Below are positions 11,601-21,215 of a stretch of DNA of 64,000 nucleotides, piece by piece. Numbering within the stretch: position 1 is the stretch's first letter; the number at the start of each line of letters is the position of its first letter. The DNA is from Chondrus crispus (Eukaryota > Rhodophyta > Florideophyceae > Gigartinales > Gigartinaceae), in assembly GCF_000350225.1 (NCBI RefSeq), contig NW_005179131.1, positions 486,641 through 550,640 of the forward strand. Reading direction: 5' to 3'. Below the pieces are notes generated by a model. It saw only the letters and a list, made by a program, of their open reading frames with translations. It did no database searches and had not been told where the DNA came from. Position numbers and translations under genes: made by a program.

Positions 11601-12431
11601 GCGTACGGACAAGACATGTACCGAGCACCTCCTCCACCCGCTCCAATAGTCCCTGCTGCGATCGGAGCCCCATCCACTGGTTCATATGCATCACCAATTC
11701 CCGCGGGAACTGCAGCCACGGCGCCATTAGCCCCGCCTCCTGTCGGTGGTAGAACAGCTGCACCGCCAATACAAGGCGGGACCTATGGTCTGGAACCCCC
11801 AATGGGAGTAGTGAATACAAATCTGGGACTTCAAACGCAATCTCTTGCGGCGCCAGCACCACCTCCTCCCCCGCCCAACGACGCAACGTCGTCTCCGCCT
11901 ATGTCTTACCATGCGAAGGCACGACCAGGTTCGGGAGCTTCACTACCACCGTCTGCTGAGGTTGCGGTAGCAGAGCAGCGTCGGTCAAGGCCCATGTCGA
12001 GTTCAGGGACTCCAGGTGGTCCACCGAGGCGATCGACATCCACATCGTCATCTCTTTCAGCATTGGGCTCGGAAACTGTGCTTTTGGAAAAGGCAGACGT
12101 CTCAAAGGTACCTGCTGATCAGCAAGTAATTGTGAACTCTTTCCGAGGGGCTTATATGTACGCTTTGAATCAGAATTCATCGCCCTCATACAAACGAAAG
12201 ATGGCCGACGTAAACAAGAAGTTAGGGAGACTTCTGGCTGGTCTTAACGCTGGCCTAGTTGAGGCGCCAGTAGTTGAGCTACTAATTGAGGTCGGTTCGT
12301 CTATTGAGAAGGGGAACTATGATCAGGCGACTACTGTCGTTAAGACCCTCACGAAGCAGCATTGGGATCAAAATGCTCAATGGATTAGAGGCCTGAAGCG
12401 CCTTATTGATTGTGTTCTAACTGGAAGGTGA
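8601..12431 (+). CDS. SEC31: COPII coat outer subunit Sec31
   Basis: Uninterrupted 1276-residue frame, close to the usual 1200-1300 for Sec31. The N-terminus (about 1-370) is a WD40 propeller, with blades ending in repeats such as VLVWDFNN, LLKVWDSN and GATLWDLRN. An alpha-solenoid follows, including FVGKTREEIDVLVKKSVIVGDFKTAVEACLHVGRTADALIIA, typical of the Sec31 ACE1 region. Residues about 880-1140 are very rich in Pro, Ala, Ser and Tyr (APPPPPPPND), the disordered part that in Sec31 binds Sec23 and stimulates Sar1 GTP hydrolysis. The last 110 residues form the conserved helical C-terminal domain. With Sec13 it forms the outer cage of vesicles leaving the endoplasmic reticulum. The absence of introns over 3.8 kb shows how intron-poor this genome is. 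Confidence 0.95.
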   Translation: MGVVAELGRLSVGAWSPGGSGGGFIVAGSYMGASETSFGPSASLELIAVDIQRSKLTPVSNIPSSHKFCAIEWGLPSRAHPFGLIASGLADGTVRIFDAAPLIRQNAGSVNDESTAVVYGSATTTKRHTGPVKSLSFNSFLPTRLATGGADGQVLVWDFNNVSAGPIARPLAESQATSNITQKEEITAIAWNRKVEHVLGTATNSGLLKVWDSNQGKRVLSIRNPRGRLRCSALEWHPEIATQIILACDEDQDSGATLWDLRNASAPVMSYTHHGPNGVSAMSWCPHDSDMLLTSSRDSRTVAVSVSTGEVLSEAPKTANWNFDVKWSPRIPGMYLSSSQDGTIAVNALMTTTTGPSVSSETANALAESFGEMAGGFQVGVQDQSPRAVDKPRVSYNLNRPPKWLKRPVSVSFGFGGRQTSLSSKGAGKVDIESFDESFSGLREACVELDTILLDMTADDPSPALRWCQQASAGSESAKDQMAWDALGMVFRQDCRRLVLKYLGFEPPSIEAGDDITMPVYGLPLSHALAIPVRSAPREIRTVSETLLNRADDIDAVTNGTGALNLDRPAPWEVTETRSGHDEVKASILDGDDSLAEVEETPTNKTNGVPGSKSQAGTSGSFVGKTREEIDVLVKKSVIVGDFKTAVEACLHVGRTADALIIAHAGGPDLWLETQAEYISNAGLSAGASIVGAIAGPKTKMDAYIRDAGNSGKESWKEALAVLMTYCPGEEISEACSSLGQRLLIAQNEAAALFCFICAGNTRMATTLWMRYRPLMAKPTSVMMADRIQRLSALVQKVRLLTAASTLGAGERQIGAVKALDEVSGSVLCEYGALLASQGDASLAVMYLSNLDANYTCMYGSAEMIQAHASEQLAMDDSATAASHNVASSSTPAYHPYNTGYSDSTYAYGNDGYSPGQAYGVASQPQYGAVSGALPPAPMAVPAPSFGATPPGPERYSSSLPPIPSNPVASRPTPPSVFASGAPSAERPFYDASAAYASVPAYGQDMYRAPPPPAPIVPAAIGAPSTGSYASPIPAGTAATAPLAPPPVGGRTAAPPIQGGTYGLEPPMGVVNTNLGLQTQSLAAPAPPPPPPNDATSSPPMSYHAKARPGSGASLPPSAEVAVAEQRRSRPMSSSGTPGGPPRRSTSTSSSLSALGSETVLLEKADVSKVPADQQVIVNSFRGAYMYALNQNSSPSYKRKMADVNKKLGRLLAGLNAGLVEAPVVELLIEVGSSIEKGNYDQATTVVKTLTKQHWDQNAQWIRGLKRLIDCVLTGR

Positions 12432-12618
12432 GGAGAGTGTAGCTCGGATTGGAAGGATGGCACTAGTTCCTAGAGTATTAAAACAATAGAGGCAGCGTGA
12501 CATCACTTTGGACACCCTTTAGAACCGTCATATTTGCTACACAAGGTTGTGTCCCATCCTGCAAATTCATGAGTTTAGTACAGATGGCTGCTTCAGGCGA
12601 CTAAGCTGAGTTAATTGT

Positions 12619-13359
12619 CTATACTTTCAGGATATCAGCTTCCTTCTGCTTTAAGAGCTCATCGATGCGCTTCACGTGCTTATCGGTAATCTTTTGTACT
12701 TCGCTCTGCAGGGTTTTACTCTCGTCCTTTCCGAGCTCCTTCTTCTTTTCCAATTTCTTCAGCGAGTCCACGGCATCTCTCCTGATATTTCTCAAAGCCA
12801 CGCGTCCCTCCTCTGCCAGTCCCTTTACTTGCTTGACGAGTTCCTTCCTCCTGTCCTCCGTTAGCGGTGGAACACTCAAGCGAATACAGCTTCCATCATT
12901 ATTTGGTGTAATACCTACGTCAGACTCCATTATTCCTCGCTCCACGTCGCCCATGCAGCTTTTGTCATATGGTTCGACCAAGATTGTCGACGTCCCGCTC
13001 AGCGAAACACTTGCAAGTTGGTTCAATGGCGTTTCAACATCGTAGTACGACACCATAACACGATCTACCATCGACGTCGACGCACGGCCTGTGCGGACAG
13101 TACTAAATGCCGACTGGACGCTGTCTAGGGTCTTTCCCATACGATCTGTGGTTTCCTTTCCGGTTTCATTCTGAGTTAGTTCGCAGCGCACCGAGCTGGG
13201 ATTGGACTGGGAGGGTGAATGTTGCAACCGACGGGTGGATGTGGAGAAACCGTGACGTTGTGGAGCTGCAATCTGGCAAACACCACGCGTGAAGGATCGA
13301 CACGGCAGCGACACAAGGCCCGCTGGGGTGACAAAGCCGAATTCCCTGCGGAGAAACAT
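12619..13359 (-). CDS. Ribosome recycling factor, plastid type
   Basis: 246 residues, intronless, ATG start. About 60 N-terminal residues form a basic, Ser/Arg-rich, acid-poor targeting extension (MFLRREFGFVTPAG...). Phe near the N-terminus is typical of red algal plastid transit peptides, although mitochondrial import is not excluded. The remaining 185 residues are a full RRF: RTGRAS near the start, ETPLNQLASVS, TPNNDGS, PPLTEDRRKEL, ALRNIRRDA and a terminal KQKEADILKV. The sequence reads closest to cyanobacterial and chloroplast RRFs. It acts with EF-G to split post-termination organellar 70S ribosomes. Its 3' end lies 187 bp from SEC31, tail-to-tail. Confidence 0.92.
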   Translation of the reverse strand: MFLRREFGFVTPAGLVSLPCRSFTRGVCQIAAPQRHGFSTSTRRLQHSPSQSNPSSVRCELTQNETGKETTDRMGKTLDSVQSAFSTVRTGRASTSMVDRVMVSYYDVETPLNQLASVSLSGTSTILVEPYDKSCMGDVERGIMESDVGITPNNDGSCIRLSVPPLTEDRRKELVKQVKGLAEEGRVALRNIRRDAVDSLKKLEKKKELGKDESKTLQSEVQKITDKHVKRIDELLKQKEADILKV

Positions 13360-13772
13360 CGGGAATGGTTATGCAGTGTTCGGACCTTCTTCGGAATTCC
13401 CTGTGCTGTACTTGACTTGTGCCTCGAGAGCTGGTTGACTTTCCCTGTTCTCTGCACGTGCTGGTTTACTACCGCACCACGTCCGAGATCGATGGAGATA
13501 CACCTGTTGGCCGATCGGAGATTTTTTGCGGTGCGAAAATATTACTGTAGGAAATCGTGGAAAAGTCCCCAAGCGGGCACTGTAAAACATAGATATTCAT
13601 CCTTGGACACGACAGTTCTTAAAACGTTCAGAACGACAACAGGTCCTACGAAAAAAAGGACAAATTACTTCTCTGAAGACATGCACATATCAATCGAACG
13701 TATGCTTATGAGTGCGTGGAAGCGTTGGCTGTCTCCAAGACAATGCCCCTTTCTTTCATGTGGGCAAGAATA

Positions 13773-13946
13773 TCTTTAAAACAGCCTTACTTCTTGAAGG
13801 AGAAGGACCTGCGTAGGCTGGACGTGAAGGAGAAAGTCAAGGAGCTCAAGCAAACGGGGGGCGCTAAGAATTATATTGAAAAGCGTAGGCGCAGATTAGC
13901 GAACAAAGATAGGAAGCTGTTGCCAGGACAGAGGCTGAAAGAATGA
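13773..13946 (+). pseudogene. RRP36 C-terminal fragment (rRNA processing)
   Basis: Encodes about 57 residues, KQPYFLKEKDLRRLDVKEK... to KRRRRLANKDRKLLP, then a short tail and TGA at 13944. This is the conserved C-terminal end of Rrp36, a nucleolar factor for early 18S rRNA cleavage (family pattern: PYFLKk-L, then KRRRR-A-KDRK-LP). The rest of the protein is not between here and the RRF gene, which begins only about 400 bp upstream on the other strand. No ATG suits the fragment; the frame opens only with GTG at 13716. AAACAG at 13779-13784 could be a splice acceptor, so this may be a stranded last exon of a duplicated or rearranged gene. The identity of the fragment is firmer than its status as a pseudogene. 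Confidence 0.65.
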
Positions 13947-14424
13947 AGTAGTAGCTATCAACATGAGCTATTTCCAATGTAAGAATATGTGGTTGTTGCC
14001 CTTGGCTTGAACATGCTCTGCGCCTGTCATGACCGCATGACCTAGAGCAAAAGCGTGTTCTTCAAAGAATATTTGGGTGACTGTCGAATGTCGATGAAAC
14101 GGGAGTTAGAGGAAAAAGTAAGAGGCTGGTTAGCAATATGACAAACATGCAATGATTGAGTTGTGTGCGTAAAATACAAGGTCGCGCCTCAGACTCTTCC
14201 TATTTGTAATCAATCGGCATGGGAAGCCTCCTAGAAGAAACCCGATACGATTCGGATTGTTCGAGTGTTACTGAGAGATCATCATATGCATGCCCGTATG
14301 GGTCATAATGACACAGACGGGTGTGAGACACAAAAAAAGGAAGTGAAAGACGTACCGCATCGTTCGGTACCTCCAACATGCCTCATCAAGCGAAAGTGGA
14401 ATAATAAAACTTCTCAGATCGGGC
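13947..14424. other. Intergenic, nothing recognised
   Basis: No gene, RNA or repeat of note. A short phrase, ATGCCTCATCAA followed by CGAAA, occurs twice (around 14379 and 14438), the second copy close to the stop of the acylphosphatase remnant. Confidence 0.4.
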
Positions 14425-14667
14425 TTATGGGTCGATATGCCTCATCAAACGAAAATCGGGATAATCAAAATCTGTTGTTTCATTCATGGCTCTCACTCTC
14501 ACAACGGGGCAGATACATTGGCACCGGGTGGCCCTATACGGCACCAAGCCCTCATTTCTTCAATCTGTGCTCTCATTCCCTGGACCAGCACCTCAACCGA
14601 GCCGTCATTCATGTGTCTGACAAAGCCGACCAGACCAATGCGCATGGCCTGGGTGGTAGCGCCCCCT
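14425..14667 (-). pseudogene. Acylphosphatase 3' part with a frameshift
   Basis: On the minus strand, one frame reads TTQAMRIGLVGFVRH, then NDGSVEVLVQG and AWCRIGPPGANV, and hits TGA. The frame one base away continues with VVRVRAMNETTDFDYPDF and ends at TAA (14425-14427). Together these are the second half of an acylphosphatase: L-G-x-G-[WF]-V-x-N, DGSVEV, GPPGA and the terminal DYPDF strand. The frame change falls at a run of four C on the minus strand (14506-14509); one missing base explains it. An intron acceptor (TGTAG) at 14668 fits the point just after the expected Phe-Phe-Arg. The first exon, with the GRVQGVxFR catalytic loop, was not found upstream. The family hydrolyses carboxyl-phosphate bonds such as acetyl phosphate. 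It is either a decayed copy, a gene split by rearrangement, or an assembly error. Confidence 0.65.
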
Positions 14668-15364
14668 CTACATGACAGGCGTGCAGTGCATGAGATCGAG
14701 TGAGTTAATGAATAAGAGTGGGGTGTGAACCGCTTCGGTGACTGGCGTGGGTGTAGTTTCACTCATCAGAAGTCTATTTCCTGGAATTGTCGCCAATGGT
14801 ATGGAGCGTGGCAGTGTAGTTCTGCGGGGGAGCCGGTTCTTCAGCTCGACATCGACGACGAAAAAAGTCGCTCATTGCCTGAGAGGGCTTTTCTCTTGAC
14901 TTGGGATGGATCTGTGGGTCGTTTTCCGCAGCAGTCCGGTCGAAGCGTTCACGTTAGCCATGAGACGTTTGTGAGCCGAGACAGGCTCCGTAGATATGTG
15001 CGCCTTTTTCCCGCCTCAGCAACCTTGACCTCGGATCTAGCGCTCCATGAGCGATGAAATAAGGACGGATATGAAGTACCCATGCTGTGAGGTGGGCACG
15101 TATGCGGTATTTGTGGATCAACCAAAAGCCCTGATCCAGAGCCCGTCTGCAGTGTTTTTAACGAAAACAAGATCAGCCTTCACTTCGCAATAGTTGTGCG
15201 CATACTGTACCCAAGGGTACCGTGGAAATACTGCTCTGTAGACCGGGCATCAAACTGGGGTCGTTTGTGTCGCCGCATGTCTAAAAACATTAGCAAACGA
15301 GTGCCACCCAGCTTACAAGGCTACAGTACAGTACTGAAGCCTACAGTACATCGGAGCCCCTATC
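14668..15364. other. Upstream flank of the Copia element
   Basis: I looked here for the missing first exon of the acylphosphatase (minus strand) and found no VQGV-like segment. The last 60 bases are rich in TACAGTA-type words (15331-15352). The 5 bases 15360-15364 (CTATC) are the left copy of the retrotransposon target duplication. Confidence 0.45.
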
Positions 15365-15707
15365 TGTCGATGGAGTGGAGCCGGCCACTCTGTACAGTAT
15401 CTATACAGTACCTGTACAGTACCGGACACCACTCTATTTTCGCCTTTCGGCTCGTGGCTTTCAGCCACGAGCGCCGCCGTCCGATTATATACCTGCGACT
15501 ACCACCTCTCTCGATCTAGCGAGGGCAAGAGGGAACTAAGTAAAGACTGACCATCGTCACTTTACTTTTACCTGCGCCGAAGCGTAGAGCCTCGATCCCC
15601 CACGCGTCTCTACACTTACCACCGCTTCCGCTACCTGACAACGTCTTCCCTCGTCTCAGCTTGGACTGAGATCGCGCTGTCAGCCCAGACCCTCGTGTGC
15701 AGCGACA
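15365..15707 (+). repeat. 5' LTR of Copia element
   Basis: 343 bp, TGTCG...CGACA. It matches the 3' LTR except near position 15616, where T stands against C. Near its start it contains several TACAGTA words (CTGTACAGTATCTATACAG) and then the inverted repeat CTCGTGGCTTTCAGCCACGAG, with CGTGGCT/AGCCACG arms. The near-identity implies a very recent insertion. Confidence 0.95.
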
Positions 15708-15738
15708 ATCCGGATTTGCTGTTACACGATTCTGGAAA

Positions 15739-17522
15739 ATGACGACTAGATCGCAGAGCTCCAAACGCCCGGTCGATCCAAGTCTCGAACATGCCGAAAA
15801 AAGGAAGGCTCAACACGAAAAGCTAATACGTCGATGTACCACCTTTTCATCGAAATCCGACATCGGCAAGCAGCTTATCGAAGCTGCCAAATCTGTTTTG
15901 GAATGCTATCCCCCTGACGAAGAAGAGGACAAAGAAATCATATCTGAACATATTACTTCTTTGGTTCCCACGAACGGCTCTTTTTTTCGACAAAATACTT
16001 CAGCGAACCTTGCTTCCCTGTGATGGTTCTCCGACAAGTTTCCGAATTTTATGAGGTGTTGACCGTTCCGAACGAGATGATGAAAAATTTTGACCCAACC
16101 GTTCGAGCTGACAAGACACTGATGAACCATATTTGGCTTGGTAATGCCTTGAAGCTGCCTATTGAGTCACTCCATGACATTTTGGTGGCATATCGCTGTC
16201 ATAATGTCATCAAAATTCTGACGAATATCGCCAAACACGTCCCGGTTGAAAAAGAAGCAGAGAACTACAAAGCGGATACTATCAATATCAGCTCTTCCAA
16301 ATTTCAGACCGACACTACGCCTCCTAGGCTGGATGATCCGCAAGAAACGTCTAAAAAATTGAGCCGTACTATTTCACCAAACCGAGAGAATATCGGACCT
16401 CCTTTTTCACAAGAAGAGCCTCAGATCGCCCAACACGTAACCTATGACGACCCGAAAAAGGCAACAGGGGTGCATCAGTACTTTCGTCACAGCTAATTCT
16501 CTGGAAAAATATCGGAATCTATCCACTTCACGATAAGGGACTACAACATTTGTGCGATGCAACAGCAGTTTTCACCGGTACAAAAGGCATCCTTTTTCAT
16601 AAATGCGTTTTCTGGTCCAGCTCGGACTCATTTTTTCCAAAACGCAGACCACAATATGAACTATGACACACTTTGCGAATTGATGAGACAAGAGTATGAC
16701 TCGGATGGGCGCCAACTCGCTGTGCAGTCTGAATTGGAAAAACTAAGAATCGAGAAGTTCATGTCTGAAAAAGAGATTACAACGACTTCCCACGGCCTGA
16801 CGTCGCTAGTTGATCATATTAACTCCTTGGCCCCGCAATGCCCGAAACAATTTCGACATGATTCTAACAAGACAAGGTTCCTCAGAGCAGCAGTCGTGGG
16901 ACACCCTTGGGCATCCCGCGCAATAAGCCAGATCACAACCCTGAAATTTACGTTTCACATCTTTGTCACGGCCTTGCAAGAAGGTATTCAGTTGCATGAA
17001 GAAGATTCCAAGCATGACACTTCAACTTTGCTACCAACCAATCACCAAAGATATGGACGCGAACCACCTCGTCGTGATTTCAACCGTTCCATTGGACGAT
17101 CTTTCCATCCCAAGAAAACCCCGATCGGTAGGGACAACAAAATTTTACGCTGCAGTAACTGCGGAGCTGATGATCATCTTCGCCGCAATTGCCGCACTGG
17201 AAATGTGATGTCAAGAATCCAAAGCCGTATTCGCAATGGCGTTCCAGCTGTGCATGTCGTACAAGAAATTGCTGCCGATCTGCAAGAAATTCTGGATTGG
17301 AAAACCACGACCGCTACCGCTGAAGAAACTCATCACTCACGACACACTGCCGACGATGATGCAGATCATTCTGCACAGGTGAGCGAATCTGAAGACGAGA
17401 GTAAAAAGCTCATGCTTAATGAGTCCGACGTGCACCTTCTGCACGAACTGGAATCCAATCAAGCAGTGAACACGCTCTCCGGAGACCTCCATCAATTCTC
17501 TGAAGAACATTATTTTCATTGA
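15739..17522 (+). pseudogene. Copia gag, interrupted
   Basis: Gag region of the retrotransposon, from ATG 15739 to TGA 17520-17522. It is broken in two places: the first frame stops at 16021-16023, where an ATG in the minus-one frame overlaps (TGATG), and that second frame is cut by TAA at 16494-16496 before continuing in the same frame. A retroviral-type zinc knuckle, CSNCGADDHLRRNC (C-x2-C-x4-H-x4-C, 17151-17192), marks the nucleocapsid part. The tail is acidic. Gag packages the element RNA. The TGATG overlap might be a programmed frameshift or re-initiation site, but the TAA has no such excuse. One C-to-T change from CAA would produce it. Confidence 0.85.
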
Positions 17523-20500
17523 GGCGACGAGGACATCCTCCCAGTCATCGTCGCCCCAATTCATCTCGCATTGGCCATTGCACAGCCGTAAAACGTCGCA
17601 AACCTACAGACACGTACTGCGTTGTCTCTCAGGTCTTCGTATCATCCCTGACATCACCGCAAGTGGCAAACCCAGGTTTTTGCATTGATACGGGAGCACC
17701 GACCTCTGTCATCGGCCTACCCGAACTGAGGCGTATCTTTGCGAAAAACAAACTGAAGTCCCCGCACCTACGCAAGTCTCCAAAGAAATTCAAATTCGCC
17801 GATGCAGTCTTCCAGTCACTCGGGCTAGTCGATTTACCTCTGGCCACGCCCTCAGGTATACCTCCTATCTACATCTCACTGGATGTTGTGACAGCTGACG
17901 TTCCCGCACTCATGGGCCTTGACGTCATGGACCAGCAGTCCCTAACGCCGAATACCGTGACTAATGAACTGCACAAGTGCGTTGTTTTGCAATCGCGAAC
18001 ACAACACGTTTCCGCGCTCACTGACACGCTGTGGAGCGTTCCCCTTCAACGATATGCACAACACATCTACGCCCCAATGTCCCTTGCGACCTCTTGCCAT
18101 TTTTCTCAAACACAACTCCGAAAGTTGCATCAGCAGTTTTGTCACCCATCCGCTGACAAACTCCACAAACTACTGAAGAAGACAAGACCAGAAGACTTGG
18201 ACGCCTCCACTTTGGACACTCTCAAAGATCTGACACGCCGTTGCGATCCATGCCAGCGAATACAAGCCGCCCCAACCCGCTTCAAAGTATCTTTCGGTTC
18301 TGAGAACGTAAAATTCAACGACAGACTCATAATCGACATCATGTATCTCAACAACCGACCGGTGCTCCATCTTGTTGACGAAGGAACGCACTTCAGTGCC
18401 GCCAAATTTGTACCGGACGTGCCAACCAAAACACTTTGGGCCACCATCCTTGAGTGCTGGGCGACTGTGTACACCGGCCTACCGCACAAGATTCTTGTTG
18501 ATCAGGGATCTGCTTTTGGAGAACTCTTCGCCAGCATCGGAGCGTCGAGCAAGGTCGAAGTTCAGCGCACAGGTATTCGAGCACACTCCAGTCTTGGTAT
18601 TGGAGAGCGGTACCACCAGCCTCTCCGATCTACATTTCGGAAACTACGAATTGACCACCCGACCATTTCCGCGTCAACGCTCCTCTCAATGGCTGTGAAA
18701 GCAATGAATGACACCCTCGGACCCGAAGGCATCGTCCCATCCGCGCTCGTCTTTGGCGAATATCCATCAACGAAGACTCTGTCAGAAGTGGCAGACCCAC
18801 GCGCATCTCTTGAAAGTCGTGCTAGAGTTGCCACTACTGCACGTAAGCAGATGGAACAAGAAATGGCTAAGCTACGGGTACAACGCGCTCTCCGGCATCG
18901 AGTTCCAAGAGCTACGAACTACGTTTTCGAAGTTGGACAGCACGTGCTACTATGGCGTGAGAAGTTAGTCGAGAACCGCATTGGAGAGTGGATCGGGCCG
19001 TTTCCAATTTTGGCTCTTGACCGAGAAAAGAAACAAGTCTTCCTCCAAGACAGCAAAATAGGAGCGGCTCGTCCGTTCAGTCAAGGCATGGTGAAACCTT
19101 ACCTGAGTCCTGATGACGCATCCCGTGTCCTATTCCAACATCTTGGACACTCTTTGTCTTCTCGATATAGTCACCACACGCTCTTGACAGAAGTCTTGAA
19201 AAGAGGAGACCCACGTTGCCTTAGCCCGCAAATGTCAACTGCCAAGCGCACGGAAATACATCAGCTCATGAAAAGAGGCACATTCAAAGTCATTTTCAAA
19301 GAAGAAATTCCTCCCAATGCCAACGTCCTATCCGCGCGTTTCGTGTTATCAATTAAGTCCACAGTTGATGATAAGGTGAAATGGAAAGCTCGTTACGTTG
19401 CCGGTGGACACAGGGATAAGCTCAAAAAGCTTCTCGTGCACTCGTCGCAATCTGCACAACCCTCTACCGTACGTCTCGTTATAGCATTGGCCGCGATCTA
19501 CGGCTTCAAGGTTTGGTCCTCCGACGTAACACAAGCGTATCTACAATCTTCAAAGCCCCTCGCTCGCAAAATATACATTCGTAATGCCGCCCCTGAATTT
19601 GAGTTGTCAAACAATGAGGCACTGCTTCTCCTACGAGGCCTGTATGGCCTTGGGGAATCAGGAGACATGTGGCATGACACCCTAGATGCACACCACCGAC
19701 AGGATCTCGGCATGGAGACGCTCCGCACTGACCTTGGATGCTACAGTCGCATTACCCAGGGACATCTTGAAGGACTTTCTGCGAACTATGTGGACGATAT
19801 GCTACGAACTGGAACCCTTGGGTTCCATAAACTCTGCGCCCTCACTGGGAAGCGATTCGAAATGGCCAAGGATCAGAATATACCTTTTCGGTTTACTGGT
19901 TTCCTGATATCGAAGGATCAAGCGAATACATTGCAACTTGACCAAGTAGAATACGCCAGACAGCTTCGAATGCTCCCGGACGACTGTCATTTCTCCGCAT
20001 TTGCGTCTGTTTGAATGAAGCTAATGTGGCTTTCGCATACTCGACCGGATTGCATATTCGAAATATCGCAACTCACGCAGATTACGAGAGAACATTTTAT
20101 GGAAGAACGTCAAACAATTGTCAAGAATAAAAACCGGGTAATCAAGTACTCTACAGATCAAACTGTGAGGATTAGGTTCCCAAACTTGCAAAAGAACACA
20201 ATCAAAGTCGTAGGATACTCTGATGCATCTTTTGCCTCTAATCGTGACCACACGTCACAGCTCGGATATATTGTTTTTCTCGCCGATGCGTCCTCTAATG
20301 TCGTACCAGTCATGTACAAGTCCTACAAGGCTAGACGTGTTACAAGATCGGTACTCGCAGCCGAGCTAATTGCATTTAGCGATTTGTTCGATGCATCGTA
20401 TACACTGACGAAAGAATTGGAGAAGCTCCTTGGAAGGAAAAAGGTTGCTGTACAGTTGCTCACAGACAGCAAGAGCCTCTTCGACATCATCAGCAAAGGA

Positions 20501-20761
20501 AGCCGCACATCGGAAAAGAGACTAATGCTCGATATTGCTTGCGCGCGCGGATGATACCGCAAGTTCGAGATTGATGATATTAGCTTTGTGCGGTCTGGAG
20601 ATAATATTGCAGATGGTCTCACAAAAAGGATGAAACAAAGCAGTTTATTGAAAGTGCTAACTACATCTACATTAGAGATCAAACCGGAACAATGGATTGT
20701 CAGAGAGACCATCTCAGACACCCTCGCCATTAGAATTTCTCAGATGCCCGACTCTGTGTAA
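17519..20761 (+). pseudogene. Copia pol (protease-integrase-RT-RNase H), two stops
   Basis: Pol reading frame, minus-one relative to gag and overlapping its stop. Aspartic protease: CIDTGAPTSVIG. GAG-pre-integrase zinc region with H...H...CxxC (about 18124-18260); integrase core with D in LIIDIMYL, D in ILVDQGSAF and E in GIGERYHQ. Reverse transcriptase from about 19300, with YVDD at 19788-19799. RNase H with GYSDASFA and a terminal NIADGLTK. Frame-wise the region is open except for TGA at 20012-20014 and TGA at 20552-20554; each sits where the sequence otherwise reads on as normal Copia, and each could come from CGA by one C-to-T change. The frame finally ends with TAA at 20759-20761. Confidence 0.88.
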
Positions 20762-21215
20762 CTTGCATCACGCACTAATGTGCATTGTGAGCTCGGGTGA
20801 TCAGCTTTTAATGCCAGAGAGTGCCCCTCCAGGTATAAAACCCTCGTGAACTTATCAGGCGGGACTAGTTAAGGCAAGCTTTCACACCACGTCGACACAG
20901 AGCCGTCACCCCGAAGGATGATTTAAAAGCTAACTGGAGCTTAAGCATGAGAATCCAAGTTGGGTCATCAGGCTGTCGAGTGGAAAGAACAAGGCAGGTT
21001 GATGAGAAAATATTTGCGCATCGAATTCTGGTCTGCATTTATACTGATATTTTAACGACCATTCAGGTAATTTTTTTCTCATCTGAAATTTGCAGTGCAC
21101 TTGAAACCGGTTCCGTCATTGCAGAAGTGAACATGGGTACTCATCTTGACTCCTTTTGAGACTCAAAGCGCTAAGGAGTCGCATTTATCGGACGAGATGC
21201 AGCGAAAGGGGGGAG

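Noticed and set aside
14510-14540. A 27-nt intron instead of a frameshift in the acylphosphatase
   Set aside because: All introns placed here are 90 nt or more; a single missing C explains the break more simply.
14840-14875. MSDFFRRRC on the minus strand as acylphosphatase exon 1
   Set aside because: It has the Phe-Phe-Arg but lacks the preceding GRVQGV loop, and no donor fits the acceptor phase.
20012-20554. TGA read as an amino acid (recoding) in the Copia pol
   Set aside because: Several ordinary genes in the window (HA-domain, SEC31, MYST, HemW) end in TGA, so a changed code is unlikely.
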